This document shows positions 25,267-34,310 of a stretch of 64,000 nucleotides of DNA, in pieces. The notes under the pieces are model-generated. The model saw only the letters and a list, made by a program, of their open reading frames with translations, made no database searches and had not been told where the DNA came from. A program made the position numbers and the translations under genes. This DNA is from Gp6-AA40 sp035649635 (GTDB lineage Bacteria > Acidobacteriota > Vicinamibacteria > Vicinamibacterales > UBA2999), in NCBI GenBank assembly GCA_035649635.1, contig DASRJE010000221.1:1-64000 (forward strand). Reading direction: 5' to 3'. Position 1 is the first letter of the stretch, and every line of letters begins with the position of its first letter.

Positions 25267-26493
25267 ATGCGACTACTGATACCGGCTGTGCTTGTAGTGA
25301 CCGTGACGTTCCCGATACACGCGCAGCGTCCCTCTTCAGACGTCACACAGTGGCGTGGCTCCGCCCGCGACGGCGTCATCACGGGATTGGCGGCTCCAAA
25401 GGCCTGGCCTGAAACCCTCACCGAGGGTTGGAAGGTCGAGATCGGAACGGGCTACGCAACACCGCTCGTGGTCGGCGACCGCGTGTATCAGTTCTCGCGT
25501 CTCGGCGACAACGAGACGATGACGGCGCTCGATGCAGTAAGCGGCAAGGTGGTCTGGCAAGCAGGCTATCCGGCCACGTTCGCGATGAACCCCGCGACGA
25601 AACAGCACGGCCCCGGGCCGAAATCAACCCCGGTGTTCTTCAACGGCCGGCTGTACTCGATCGGCATGACCGGAACGGTCACCGCGTGGGACGCGGCAAG
25701 CGGCAAGCAGGTCTGGCAGAAGGCCGGCAGCGGGCCGGAGATGCTGTACACGACGCACGCGTTCTCGCCGGTTGTGGACGGCACGAACGTGATCTTTCAC
25801 GTCGGTGGAAACGACAAAGGCGCGCTGACGGCCTTCGATCTCAACACCGGCGCCGTGCGCTGGAGCTGGACTGGAGATGGGCCCGGGTACGCATCGCCAA
25901 TGGTGGCCACACTCGATGGCGTTCGCCAGATCATCACGCCTACGCAGGTGAAGATTGTCAGCGTCGATGCGGCAACCGGTGCGCTTCTCTGGGAGCGGCC
26001 GATGGTCCATCAGTTCGTGTCCAACTCGATTACACCGATCGTCAGCGGACAAACCATCATCGTCGCCGGCACAGGTCCACTGTTTGCGTTTGCGGTTGCC
26101 CGGCGAGCCGGGCAGTGGACGACAGAACAAATTTGGGAAAACGCGGAACTGCCGCTGCGATTCACGACGCCCGTCGTCGCCGGTGACATGCTGTTCGGCC
26201 TGTCAGGGCGCAACTCAGGGCAGTACTACGCGATGGACGCGAGGACCGGCAAGACGCTCTGGACTTCTGAGGGGCGCCAGGCGGCGCATGCCTCGGTGGC
26301 GCGTGCGGGAGATCTGCTCTTCAGTCTCGAGAGTGACGGGGAACTGGTCGTTGCGCGCAGCAGTCAAACGGCGTTCGAGCCGCTCAAAAAGTACAAGGTC
26401 TCGGCGAACGAGACGTGGGCCCAGCCGGCGATTTCCGGCAATCGTGTATTCATCAAGGATGTGACTTCGCTGACGCTGTGGTCGTGGAACTAG
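25267..26493 (+). CDS. Secreted PQQ-like beta-propeller protein (BamB-like repeats)
   Basis: ATG 25267 gives 408 residues beginning with a Sec signal peptide (MRLLIPAVLVVTVTFPIHAQ). AAGGAG lies just upstream, with a short spacer. The mature protein has repeated PQQ_2-type blades: TALDAVSGKVVWQ, TAWDAASGKQVWQ, TAFDLNTGAVRWSW, VDAATGALLWERP and YAMDARTGKTLW. Such propellers serve as quinoprotein or protein-binding scaffolds; no quinone-ligand or heme motif is evident, so an enzyme role is not supported. It is divergent from the regulator at 25215, with a 51-base gap, so the regulator might control it. Its stop abuts the convergent kinase stop. Confidence 0.85.
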   Translation: MRLLIPAVLVVTVTFPIHAQRPSSDVTQWRGSARDGVITGLAAPKAWPETLTEGWKVEIGTGYATPLVVGDRVYQFSRLGDNETMTALDAVSGKVVWQAGYPATFAMNPATKQHGPGPKSTPVFFNGRLYSIGMTGTVTAWDAASGKQVWQKAGSGPEMLYTTHAFSPVVDGTNVIFHVGGNDKGALTAFDLNTGAVRWSWTGDGPGYASPMVATLDGVRQIITPTQVKIVSVDAATGALLWERPMVHQFVSNSITPIVSGQTIIVAGTGPLFAFAVARRAGQWTTEQIWENAELPLRFTTPVVAGDMLFGLSGRNSGQYYAMDARTGKTLWTSEGRQAAHASVARAGDLLFSLESDGELVVARSSQTAFEPLKKYKVSANETWAQPAISGNRVFIKDVTSLTLWSWN

Positions 26494-29121
26494 CTAGGGC
26501 GTTCCCTTCCAGTTGAGAATCAGTGTGATCGACGGCGGATCGATCGCGTCAGTTGCAGCGTTGATCAGGAATCGCTGGCCATCGGGCGAGACGACGTACT
26601 GCTGCCGCGTCAGGAAGCTGCTGTCTAACTCAGTTCGAAATAGTGGGACCGGGATGCCGGGAACGAGCTTTCCGTTCGCGCCGACTGTTACGCGAATCGA
26701 CGTCAAGCGCTGATCGGCAGCAATGAAGAACAGTTCCGACCCGTTTCTCGCCCAGCGCACGTGCTGGCCGCCGCCCGCAGAGACCTGAATCCGATCACCA
26801 GGGCCGGGAAACGGTTGCAGGTAAATTTCAAAATGGCCCGCTTCATTTGATTGATACGCGACCCACTTGCCGTTCGGTGAAAATTGGCCGTCGCGTTCCT
26901 GGAAGGCCGTTTGAACGAATGGGTGAGGCGTGCGGTCGGCATCGAGCGACACATACCAGAGGTCGGTCCCCGAACCCAAGTCCCGGGTATAGAGAAGAAC
27001 GCTTCCGTCCGGCGACACATCCGACGGGTAAATCATTCCTGGCTCGCTGAGCAGCTCTTGCTCGGGCGTGCCTTCGGTCACCGATCGTGAATAGATCTTC
27101 GAACTCGATTGGTAAAAGATCTGCCGGCCGTCTGGTGACCAGACTGGATTCCAGTCGAGGGAGAGAGCCGACGTGAATTTGCTGACTGCGCCTTGCATGT
27201 CAATCAGCCAAACGTCCCAGTTCCCACCGACGACACGGCTGAACGCGATCCGACCGCCGTCGGGCGACAGCGAAGGATTGGCCAGGCTTCTTTGATCCGG
27301 TGAACCAAGAGTTTCGAGCCGCCGGCCAGAACGATCGAACCAGGCGAACTGCGTTCGACGGATGCTGTCCGTGCCGTACGCAATCGGTCCGGATGCTGAC
27401 GCGGAGAGCGAGGCGAGGCTGATGCCTGCATTGACGGAGACGCTGTCAGCGACGCGAAAGGCTTCACCGTCGAGTGTCAGCCGTATGGCGTCGAAAGACT
27501 GCGCCAGCAGCTCCCCCTGCCGCGGAAACAGGAGATGACCCGATCGTGCATAGACGGCGGCACCGTCCGCGTCGAGCAGCCGCTTTGTCTCGGTGCCATC
27601 GAGGCGAGCCACGTGGACCCCGCGGACTTGCGCGTCCCCTCTAGCGTAGTAAAGGAAATGCAGCCCGTCTGGAAGGATGAACGGTGCGCGATGATCGTTC
27701 TGGCCCTTCTGGAGGTGCGTGGCGACGGTCGGCTGTCCGCCGGTCGCCGGCACTCGAAATAGCGGACCTTGTGCGTTTGGCGCGAACAGAATCGTCTCGT
27801 CGGCCTGCCATGCGCCGCCGCGCGCGACGGGGGCATCGGCGAGGATCTGAATGGCCTGGCTGTTGACGTCGAGACGCTTCAACTTTTGATCGGCGAAGAA
27901 GCCAATCGATTGACCGTCCGGCGACCAGAACGGAAAGCTCGCGCCTTCGGTTCCTGTCAGCAGTCGCCCCGACGTCGAAGCCAGCGGTCGCAGCCACAGT
28001 GAACTGGGCTGCTGGGGGAAGCTCGGCGCCACGACGATCTGTTGACCATCTGGCGAGATCGCAAGCTGCGCGGAGTCAGCGGCAACGCCGCGTGGAAACA
28101 GGAGGTTGAATCGGATTTCGGCTGGAGCAGGCGCCTTGCGAAACATTGGCGTCGCCACTGCCGCCACCGCGGCCGCCAACGCGACCAACAGCGCCCACGC
28201 CGCTCGTTCACCGGCGCGCGAGGTCGTCGGCGATGCGCTGTCCGTCTGCGGCCGCCCCGCCTCCGCGTCGTCGAGCTCGATGCGCACGTCACCGATGTCT
28301 CGCCAGCGGCGCTTCGGATCTTTGTCGAGACAACGCGCGAGCACGTGCCGCACGCGCGGCGGCGTTGCAGGCGGCAGCGCCGTCCAGTCGGGCGACCGCT
28401 CCAGAACCGCTGCGATCGTGTCTGACACCGTCGCACCGGGGAACACCCTGCGACCGGTGATCATCTCAAACAGCACGCAGCCGAACGCCCAGAGGTCAGT
28501 GCGACGGTCGACCGCCTTGCCGCGTGCTTGCTCGGGACTCATGTAGGCCGCCGTCCCAACGATCATGCCGGCGCCGGTCATCAGCGCAGGCGTGGTGATA
28601 GTCGGCGATGCGGTCACGTCTGCGGTTACGACGGATGTTGGGTCGAGCGCCTTGGCGAGCCCGAAGTCGAGCACCTTCACGGCGCCGTCAGTCCGTACCT
28701 TTATGTTCGCAGGCTTCAAATCACGATGGATGATGCCCTGTTCATGAGCGGCCTCCAGTGCTTCAGCAATCTGGCGCGCGATGATCAACGCTTCATGAAT
28801 TGGGATGGGTCCCCGCGCGATCCGATCCGCGAGCGTGGGTCCGTCCACGAACTCCAACACGAGCGCGCGTACGCCGTCGGACTCTTCGAGGCCGTGAATA
28901 TGCGCGATGTGGGGATGATTGAGGGCGGCGAGTGTTTTGGCTTCGCGCTCGAACCGCGCGAGCCGTTCGGGGTCGCTTGCGAACGCCTCCGGCAGAATCT
29001 TCAGGGCAACATCACGATCCAGCTTCGTGTCGCGGGCGCGGTACACCTCGCCCATTCCGCCTGCGCCGAGTTTGCCCGTGATTTCGTATGGGCCGCGGCG
29101 CGCGCCAGGAGCTAGGGCCAT
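26494..29121 (-). CDS. Ser/Thr protein kinase with TolB-like propeller
   Basis: The 875-residue protein has a cytoplasmic PknB-type kinase: glycine loop LGAGGMGEV (18-26), Lys41 in VALKI, HRDLKPAN (132-139) and DFG (152-154). A single membrane segment at about residues 308-326 is followed by an extracytoplasmic WD40/PD40 (TolB-like) propeller with repeated ISPDGQQI, WSPDGQ, LSPDGGRIAFS and SPDGRQIFYQSSS motifs. This design couples an outside ligand-binding propeller to phosphorylation inside the cell. It is a common acidobacterial family. ATG 29121 gives the expected N-terminus. Confidence 0.95.
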   Translation of the reverse strand: MALAPGARRGPYEITGKLGAGGMGEVYRARDTKLDRDVALKILPEAFASDPERLARFEREAKTLAALNHPHIAHIHGLEESDGVRALVLEFVDGPTLADRIARGPIPIHEALIIARQIAEALEAAHEQGIIHRDLKPANIKVRTDGAVKVLDFGLAKALDPTSVVTADVTASPTITTPALMTGAGMIVGTAAYMSPEQARGKAVDRRTDLWAFGCVLFEMITGRRVFPGATVSDTIAAVLERSPDWTALPPATPPRVRHVLARCLDKDPKRRWRDIGDVRIELDDAEAGRPQTDSASPTTSRAGERAAWALLVALAAAVAAVATPMFRKAPAPAEIRFNLLFPRGVAADSAQLAISPDGQQIVVAPSFPQQPSSLWLRPLASTSGRLLTGTEGASFPFWSPDGQSIGFFADQKLKRLDVNSQAIQILADAPVARGGAWQADETILFAPNAQGPLFRVPATGGQPTVATHLQKGQNDHRAPFILPDGLHFLYYARGDAQVRGVHVARLDGTETKRLLDADGAAVYARSGHLLFPRQGELLAQSFDAIRLTLDGEAFRVADSVSVNAGISLASLSASASGPIAYGTDSIRRTQFAWFDRSGRRLETLGSPDQRSLANPSLSPDGGRIAFSRVVGGNWDVWLIDMQGAVSKFTSALSLDWNPVWSPDGRQIFYQSSSKIYSRSVTEGTPEQELLSEPGMIYPSDVSPDGSVLLYTRDLGSGTDLWYVSLDADRTPHPFVQTAFQERDGQFSPNGKWVAYQSNEAGHFEIYLQPFPGPGDRIQVSAGGGQHVRWARNGSELFFIAADQRLTSIRVTVGANGKLVPGIPVPLFRTELDSSFLTRQQYVVSPDGQRFLINAATDAIDPPSITLILNWKGTP

Positions 29122-29193
29122 GGGGACGCAATTCTACGCGATTGCTCCTGAACAACGCCGTTTGATACAACTCCTCAGGCTAGGAGTTCGGAG

Positions 29194-29364
29194 TTGACTG
29201 TGCCCCACCATTCCTCGCACAGCGGACACAGTCGCGTGGTGCGGATCACGCATTGGGTGACGAGTGTCGCTTTCGTTGCGCTCGTAGTGAGCGGCTATGT
29301 CATCACCATGACGCACCCGCGCTTGTACTGGCCTCAAGTTTCTCAAGACCATGACCGTCACTGA
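29194..29364 (+). pseudogene. N-terminal fragment of a b-type cytochrome (truncated)
   Basis: From TTG 29194 (or GTG 29200) an open stretch of 56 codons reads HSRVVRITHWVTSVAFVALV then VSGYVITMTHPRLYW. This matches the first transmembrane helix of cytochrome b561 / thiosulfate-reductase-type cytochrome b subunits, where the His of ITHW is a heme ligand. The similarity ends after LYW and a TGA follows at 29362-29364. The remaining helices and heme ligands are missing, so this is probably a remnant rather than a functional gene. It precedes the flavoprotein gene by 75 bases. Confidence 0.6.
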
Positions 29365-29439
29365 CAGGCTCGATAACGTCGAGCACGGCACCGGCGTCGT
29401 CGGTGTCACTTACGGTTACGCTGGTATTCGGGAATCTGA

Positions 29440-30522
29440 ATGATCAGCTGCGATGCCCTCGTCGTCGGGGGAGGTCCAGGCGGCTCGACAGCGGCTCGCC
29501 TGCTTCGTCTGGCGGGCTGGGACGTCGTCGTTGCCGACCGCGCGCGCTTTCCGCGCGACAAGGTGTGCGCGGGCTGGCTGACTCCTGATGTCTTTCCACT
29601 GCTCGACCTTACTCCAGCGGAGTACCAAAGCACCGGGCTCACTTTCCAGGAGATCACGGCGTTCCGAACGAGCGTGATGGGTACACGCTCAGTCGAAACG
29701 CGCTACCCGCGCGTCGTCAGCTACGCCATCCGGCGGTGCGAGTTCGACACCTTCCTGCTGCAACGTTCCGGCGTGAGGGTACTCGAGGACACGTTCGTTC
29801 GAACGCTACGCCGCGACCGAGGTAACTGGATCGTCAACGAGGCGATCGAGGCGTCGCTCGTCGTCGGCGCGGGCGGACACTTCTGCCCGGTGGCCCGTCA
29901 CCTGCGTAGTGGTGTTGAAGATCGGGATCCGATCGTTGCGAAGGAAGCTGAGTTTCCGCTCGGCGATGGCGCAACTCAGGTCTCGGGCACCACTCCTGAG
30001 CTCTATTTCTGCCGCGACCTTCAGGGCTACGCATGGTGCGTTCGGAAGGGCGACTATCTGAACGTTGGTATCGGCCGCCGAGGGAATGTCGGCTTTGGCG
30101 AGCACGTCGAACGTTTCGTCGCGTTTCTCAAGCGGCAGCACATCATCACTGACGATTCCAACGCACGCTGGCATGGGCACGCGTACTTCGGTTCCGGAGT
30201 GGGGATGCGTCCGGTGATCGGCCCGGGCAGTCTGCTCGTCGGCGACGCTGCCGGACTTGCCTACCCCGAGAGCGGTGAAGGGATCCGTCCGGCGATCGAA
30301 TCCGGACGACTAGCCGCGGAAACGCTCATCGCGGCCGGCGGGCGGTCCGGTATCGAGGATCTCCAGCCATATGCGGACGCGCTACAGCGTATGCACCCGG
30401 CTGTCCGCGAGAATTCTGTGCCGGTGCGTTCCGTCCTCGCTGCGCTCGGCCGCGTCCTGCTCGGCTCGCGCGCGTTCACGCGTCACGTTGTCCTCGATCG
30501 CTGGTTCCTGCGCGCAAGCTAG
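29440..30522 (+). CDS. Geranylgeranyl-reductase-family FAD-dependent oxidoreductase
   Basis: The 360-residue flavoprotein starts with the dinucleotide-binding motif ALVVGGGPGGSTAARLL (6-22). Other family features are ADRARFPRDKVCAGWL, a central GAGGHFCPVARHL and the FAD motif LLVGDAAGLAYPESGEGIRPAI. Members reduce isoprenoid chains or halogenate aromatic substrates, but the substrate here is unknown; CAGW near residue 48 is typical of the geranylgeranyl reductase branch. It is a single gene between a cytochrome fragment and a structured intergenic region. Confidence 0.85.
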   Translation: MISCDALVVGGGPGGSTAARLLRLAGWDVVVADRARFPRDKVCAGWLTPDVFPLLDLTPAEYQSTGLTFQEITAFRTSVMGTRSVETRYPRVVSYAIRRCEFDTFLLQRSGVRVLEDTFVRTLRRDRGNWIVNEAIEASLVVGAGGHFCPVARHLRSGVEDRDPIVAKEAEFPLGDGATQVSGTTPELYFCRDLQGYAWCVRKGDYLNVGIGRRGNVGFGEHVERFVAFLKRQHIITDDSNARWHGHAYFGSGVGMRPVIGPGSLLVGDAAGLAYPESGEGIRPAIESGRLAAETLIAAGGRSGIEDLQPYADALQRMHPAVRENSVPVRSVLAALGRVLLGSRAFTRHVVLDRWFLRAS

Positions 30523-30525
30523 TTC

Positions 30526-30714
30526 TTGGTGGCCTCGTCATCTTCGTGACACTACCGCGCGAAAGTTTGTTCTTTTGGCAAACAATTGCGGCGCGGTAGT
30601 GTCACCAAGAGATACTGGTTCGACCCAGCGTGGATGCGCTCTTTGGTTGCGACGCAGCCGCGCTGGGTTCGTCGTGGCCTTGTGTCCTTTGGTTGTCTTC
30701 GTGGCCTTCGTGGC
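30526..30714. repeat. Structured intergenic region with nested inverted repeats
   Basis: A 15-bp perfect inverted repeat joins 30546-30560 and 30591-30605, enclosing a small gtttg/caaac stem (30565-30569, 30579-30583). Outside it, cttggtg and caccaag extend the pairing. A second imperfect pair (cgacccagcg near 30622, cgctgggttcg near 30660) and a run of short ttcgtggcc-like units up to 30714 fill the rest. No coding potential is seen. It separates the flavoprotein and lipoprotein genes, which converge here. Confidence 0.65.
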
Positions 30715-31347
30715 TCAAAACCACCCGCACTTGGTGCAGAAGGGATTGGGCTCTTCAGGAATGATCACCGTGCCGTCGACATACCCCGGCAAGATCGAGC
30801 CGTCGAAGATGTGAAAATCGTCGTGCGGGATGCCGAGCATGTTCCAGAGGAACTGTGAGGACACCGTGAGAACGCCCACCGGTGACGTTCCCGCGAACAC
30901 GTTCAGCGTCATCGTCTCGGTTCCGGTACCCGTTCTTCCAGCGTTTTGCGCCGTCACACGCGAGTTGGTGACCTCGAGTTTCCGGACGAGTCCGTTCGAG
31001 CACACGAAGCTCTCGACACGGCCGGCGGTGCAGGAGTCGAATTCGAGACTGATCGCTTCGTTGCTGGTACTCCCTCGATAGACGCAGCTCGTGCGATTGC
31101 CCTGGAAGGTCAGGGATGCCGCCAGTGTGCTTTCGTTCTGCTGAATCCTGGCCGAGAAAATATCGCGGCTGCCGATCGCGGTTGCCAGCGTCGCTCCTAC
31201 GCATTCGCCACCCGAAACCGAGGTCAGCGTGGAATGACCGATCCATGCGCCCGATACACGTGGCGCTGCCGAGGGTCCTGATGGAGAGGAACTGCCGCAG
31301 GAGGATACGAACAGGGAAACCAGGAGTACGAACAGGCAACGGCCCAT
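30715..31347 (-). CDS. Hypothetical lipoprotein
   Basis: The 210-residue protein has a lipoprotein signal: hydrophobic CLFVLLVSLFV, then the lipobox SSCG with Cys17. The mature protein begins with a Ser/Pro/Gly linker and continues with beta-rich sequence and several Cys residues (GGECVGA, TSCVYRG, DSCTAG, FVCSNG, FCTKCGWF), probably disulfide-linked. No domain is recognised. It starts one base before the ankyrin stop codon region (31348) and is the last gene of the second DUF1592-DUF1552-ankyrin cassette, though it may be functionally separate. Confidence 0.7.
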   Translation of the reverse strand: MGRCLFVLLVSLFVSSCGSSSPSGPSAAPRVSGAWIGHSTLTSVSGGECVGATLATAIGSRDIFSARIQQNESTLAASLTFQGNRTSCVYRGSTSNEAISLEFDSCTAGRVESFVCSNGLVRKLEVTNSRVTAQNAGRTGTGTETMTLNVFAGTSPVGVLTVSSQFLWNMLGIPHDDFHIFDGSILPGYVDGTVIIPEEPNPFCTKCGWF

Positions 31348-32850
31348 TTACGGAACCTTCATCAACTCCTTGAGCAACGCCGCCGTGCTCTCGCGAACGG
31401 TGCCGGCACCGGCAGGCGCGGCGGCGCGTCCTCCGCGACCGCGGCCTCCTCCGCCACCACCCGGCACGCCCATCGCGACGTCGAGCGCCGTTCGACCGAA
31501 CTTGTCCTTGATGTCGAGCCTGGCACCGTTCTCAGCAAGAAATTTGACGAGAGCGTCACCGCGGCTCACGGCAATGTGCAGCGCCGTCTCGCCGTTGTCG
31601 TTGACGAGATTTGGATCGGCGCCCTTGTCGATGAGCAGCTTCATCGCGGCGATCGTCGATTCTTCCGGGCCGGCGTTCCGCCCCTGGCGGGAGGCAGCAA
31701 CCATGAGCGCAGTGCCCTGGTTTCGCAATCGGAGGTTCGGGTCCGCCCCTTTATCCAACAACAACCCCATCGTGATGACATCGCTTACCTTCGCCGCACG
31801 CATCAGCACCGTTGCGCCTTCACCCAGTGACGGATCCCCGCCATTGTGCTGACGCATGAGCAGAGGCGTTTTGAGCCTGGCGTTCGGCTCGGCTCCGTGC
31901 TCGAGGAGCAACTTCGCAACGTCGAGCGGCAGCAAGCGTCCCGACGGTCTCGGCAGCGGACGATTGATCAGCGGCTCCTGGTGCCGCATGTCGATTGCCG
32001 CGTAAAGCGGGGTCATGCCCGCCGAGTCTCCAACGTTGGGATTGGCACCCTTCTCAATCAGCAGCGCGGCGACGTCATAGTGGGCGTTGATGATCGCCAT
32101 GTTGAGCGCGGTCGTGCCATCGGGATCGCTCGCATTGAGATCCGCGCCCGCCTCGGCCAGCGCTCGCACACCATTGCCCGCACCCTGTCTTGCCGCCAGC
32201 AGGAGCGCGGTGAATCCTCCTTTGGGGAGCGCCGTCACCACCATCGTCGCGGCATCGACTTTGACCTTGGGGAACTCGGGGATCGTCGATCGCGCATTCA
32301 GATCGGCGCCACCCTTGGCCAGCAGCGCAACGACCTCAGCGTGATCCTCGGCCGCAGCCCACATCAACGCCGTCTCGCCGTGCCAGGCTTCGCTTGCGTT
32401 GACGTTCGCGCCTTTCGCGATGAGCAACTGAACCGCCTCGGGGCGGCCGGTACGTGCTGCCAGCATCAGCACCGTCTCGCCGTCGGCTCCGGTCGTGTTG
32501 GGATCGGCCCCTGCCTTCAGGAGCAGATCGACGACCTCGGCGCTGCCGTTGATCGCTGCCAGCGTCAGTGGCGTAATCGCGTACCGGTTGGCGACGTTGA
32601 CGTCGGCCTTCGCGCGAAGAAGCGCCTGCACGATGTCCACTCGACCGAGCCGCGCCGCCCAATGCAGCGCCGTCGAACCGTCCGGCTCGGCCGCGTTGAC
32701 CGGCACACGCTGCCGCAGCAGGCTCGCCACCGCGGGCGCGTTGCCACTCTTGACGGCATCGATGACGCGCGTATCGACTGCCGCGGCGCTCAACCCGATT
32801 GCGACGCACACGACGATGAGAAGCGATCCAACCGCGTCACTCGATCTCAC
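31348..32850 (-). CDS. Secreted ankyrin-repeat protein, cassette 2
   Basis: The 500-residue product starts at GTG 32850 with a Sec signal (VGSLLIVVCVAIGLSAAAVD). About 10-11 ankyrin repeats follow (GSTALHWAARLG, ANRYAITPLTLAAING, GETALMWAAAEDH and others) and a Gly/Arg/Ala-rich tail. The repeat order, including the N-terminal EPDG-TALHWA and GETALMWAAAE blocks, matches the ankyrin proteins of the other two cassettes, so the three are paralogs. It lies 12 bases downstream of a DUF1552 gene and immediately upstream of a lipoprotein gene. Confidence 0.88.
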   Translation of the reverse strand: MRSSDAVGSLLIVVCVAIGLSAAAVDTRVIDAVKSGNAPAVASLLRQRVPVNAAEPDGSTALHWAARLGRVDIVQALLRAKADVNVANRYAITPLTLAAINGSAEVVDLLLKAGADPNTTGADGETVLMLAARTGRPEAVQLLIAKGANVNASEAWHGETALMWAAAEDHAEVVALLAKGGADLNARSTIPEFPKVKVDAATMVVTALPKGGFTALLLAARQGAGNGVRALAEAGADLNASDPDGTTALNMAIINAHYDVAALLIEKGANPNVGDSAGMTPLYAAIDMRHQEPLINRPLPRPSGRLLPLDVAKLLLEHGAEPNARLKTPLLMRQHNGGDPSLGEGATVLMRAAKVSDVITMGLLLDKGADPNLRLRNQGTALMVAASRQGRNAGPEESTIAAMKLLIDKGADPNLVNDNGETALHIAVSRGDALVKFLAENGARLDIKDKFGRTALDVAMGVPGGGGGGRGRGGRAAAPAGAGTVRESTAALLKELMKVP

Positions 32851-32862
32851 GTGTTCACCCGG

Positions 32863-34188
32863 CTAGAGAGAGATTCGCCCTTTGTTGCCACCGAACTTCT
32901 CGAGCTCGATGCCGTACGTTTCGGCAATGCTGATGAGGAGATCAGCGTTGGGCGTGAGGGTTCCAGCCACGACGTGGCGATTGCCTTTGACCGTGCCGCC
33001 GCCGGACCCGACAAGGAGCGTGGGCAGCAGATCGGCCGAATGCACGTTGCCATTCCCCATCCCGCTGCCATAGAGGATGAGTGAATGATCGAGCAGCGAC
33101 CCGTCCCCGTCCTCAGTGACCTTCAAGCGCTCGATGAACTGGGAGAAGAGCGAGACGTGATAGGTGTTCACCTTCGCATGCATCTCGATGGCCGCGGGGC
33201 GATTTCCGTGATGCGAGATCGAATGGTGAGGCTCGGTGACACCGATGTGAGGATAGGTCCGCTGACTGAGCTCGCGGCCGAGCATGAACGTGAAGACGCG
33301 GGTGAGGTCGGCCTGATAGGCGACGAACAACAGGTCGAACAGGAGCTTCACATGTTCTTCGAAGGACTCCGGCACACCGACGGGAGCGTCTGGCACGTCC
33401 GGGATCGTTGCTGCCTGCCGTTCCGCCCGCTGGATACGTCGTTCGATCTCGCGGACGTGATCGAGGTATTGGTTGAGCCGCGCCCGATCGCGTGAGCCAA
33501 TGCCGGACTCCACCTGTTTGAGATCGTCGGCCACGAAATCAAGCAGGCTGCGATCGGCCCGCATGCGCGCGAGGCGTTCATCGCGATTCGCGCCGCCGCC
33601 GAACAACTGCTCGAAGACCGAACGTGGATTGATCTCCATCGGCAGCGGAGCGGTCTCCGACTGCCAGCTCAAGGTGTTCATGTAGGCGCAACTGAATCCC
33701 GGGGCGCAGTCGCCTACCAGGCCGCTGAAATCTTCGGTCGCGAGCTCCAGCGACGGAAACGTCGTCTCCTGGCCGATGTGCCTCGCGACCAACTGATCGA
33801 GCGTGATGCCGAGCGAATAATCGGGACCGGCTGTCCTCTTGGGCGGTACGCCCGCGAGCCACGATGCTGGCGCGCCGGCGTGATTGGTGTCGACCCCCTG
33901 CTCCGGTCGCGTCATGTTGGTGACGACGACGAGCGAGTCGCGGAACGGTTCGAGCGGCTTGAGTATCGGCGTGAACTCGAAACCAGCACCCTCCGAGGCT
34001 GGGGTCCACCGGTCCATGATGCAGCCGTGCGGGATGTAGATGCACCCGAGGCGCTTACGCGCGGCGGCAGCTGTTTTCACGGTCGGTGTCAGCGCCGGCA
34101 CCATCGCGTCGAGCAGCGGGAGCGCAAGCGCGGCACCCATGCCCCGGAGTACGCGCCGACGAGGAATCGCTGTCTTCGAGATGAACAT
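32863..34188 (-). CDS. DUF1552 family Tat-exported protein, copy 2
   Basis: ATG 34188 gives 441 residues with GAGGGG upstream; a TTG nine bases earlier is less likely. The N-terminus has a twin-arginine motif (PRRRVLRGMG, residues 9-18) and hydrophobic ALALPLLDAMV. Family motifs include CIYIPHGCIMDRWTPA, EGAGFEFTPILKPLE, ATEDFSGLVGDC, MEINPRSVFEQLFG and GDGSLLDHSLILYGSGM. The sequence CAPGFSCAYMNT is conserved with the other copies. It is closest in order to copy 3, 123 bases upstream, so this cassette carries a duplicated DUF1552 gene. Confidence 0.92.
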   Translation of the reverse strand: MFISKTAIPRRRVLRGMGAALALPLLDAMVPALTPTVKTAAAARKRLGCIYIPHGCIMDRWTPASEGAGFEFTPILKPLEPFRDSLVVVTNMTRPEQGVDTNHAGAPASWLAGVPPKRTAGPDYSLGITLDQLVARHIGQETTFPSLELATEDFSGLVGDCAPGFSCAYMNTLSWQSETAPLPMEINPRSVFEQLFGGGANRDERLARMRADRSLLDFVADDLKQVESGIGSRDRARLNQYLDHVREIERRIQRAERQAATIPDVPDAPVGVPESFEEHVKLLFDLLFVAYQADLTRVFTFMLGRELSQRTYPHIGVTEPHHSISHHGNRPAAIEMHAKVNTYHVSLFSQFIERLKVTEDGDGSLLDHSLILYGSGMGNGNVHSADLLPTLLVGSGGGTVKGNRHVVAGTLTPNADLLISIAETYGIELEKFGGNKGRISL

Positions 34189-34310
34189 GCCCCTCAACCC
34201 TGACTCACTAGCTTACCCGGTTCGTGGCGGTATCAGGAGCGCCGAGGAAGCTGAGCACGCAGTGTTTTAACGCAGCGACCCTCTGCCTCCTCCGCGATCC
34301 GACGAGCAAC

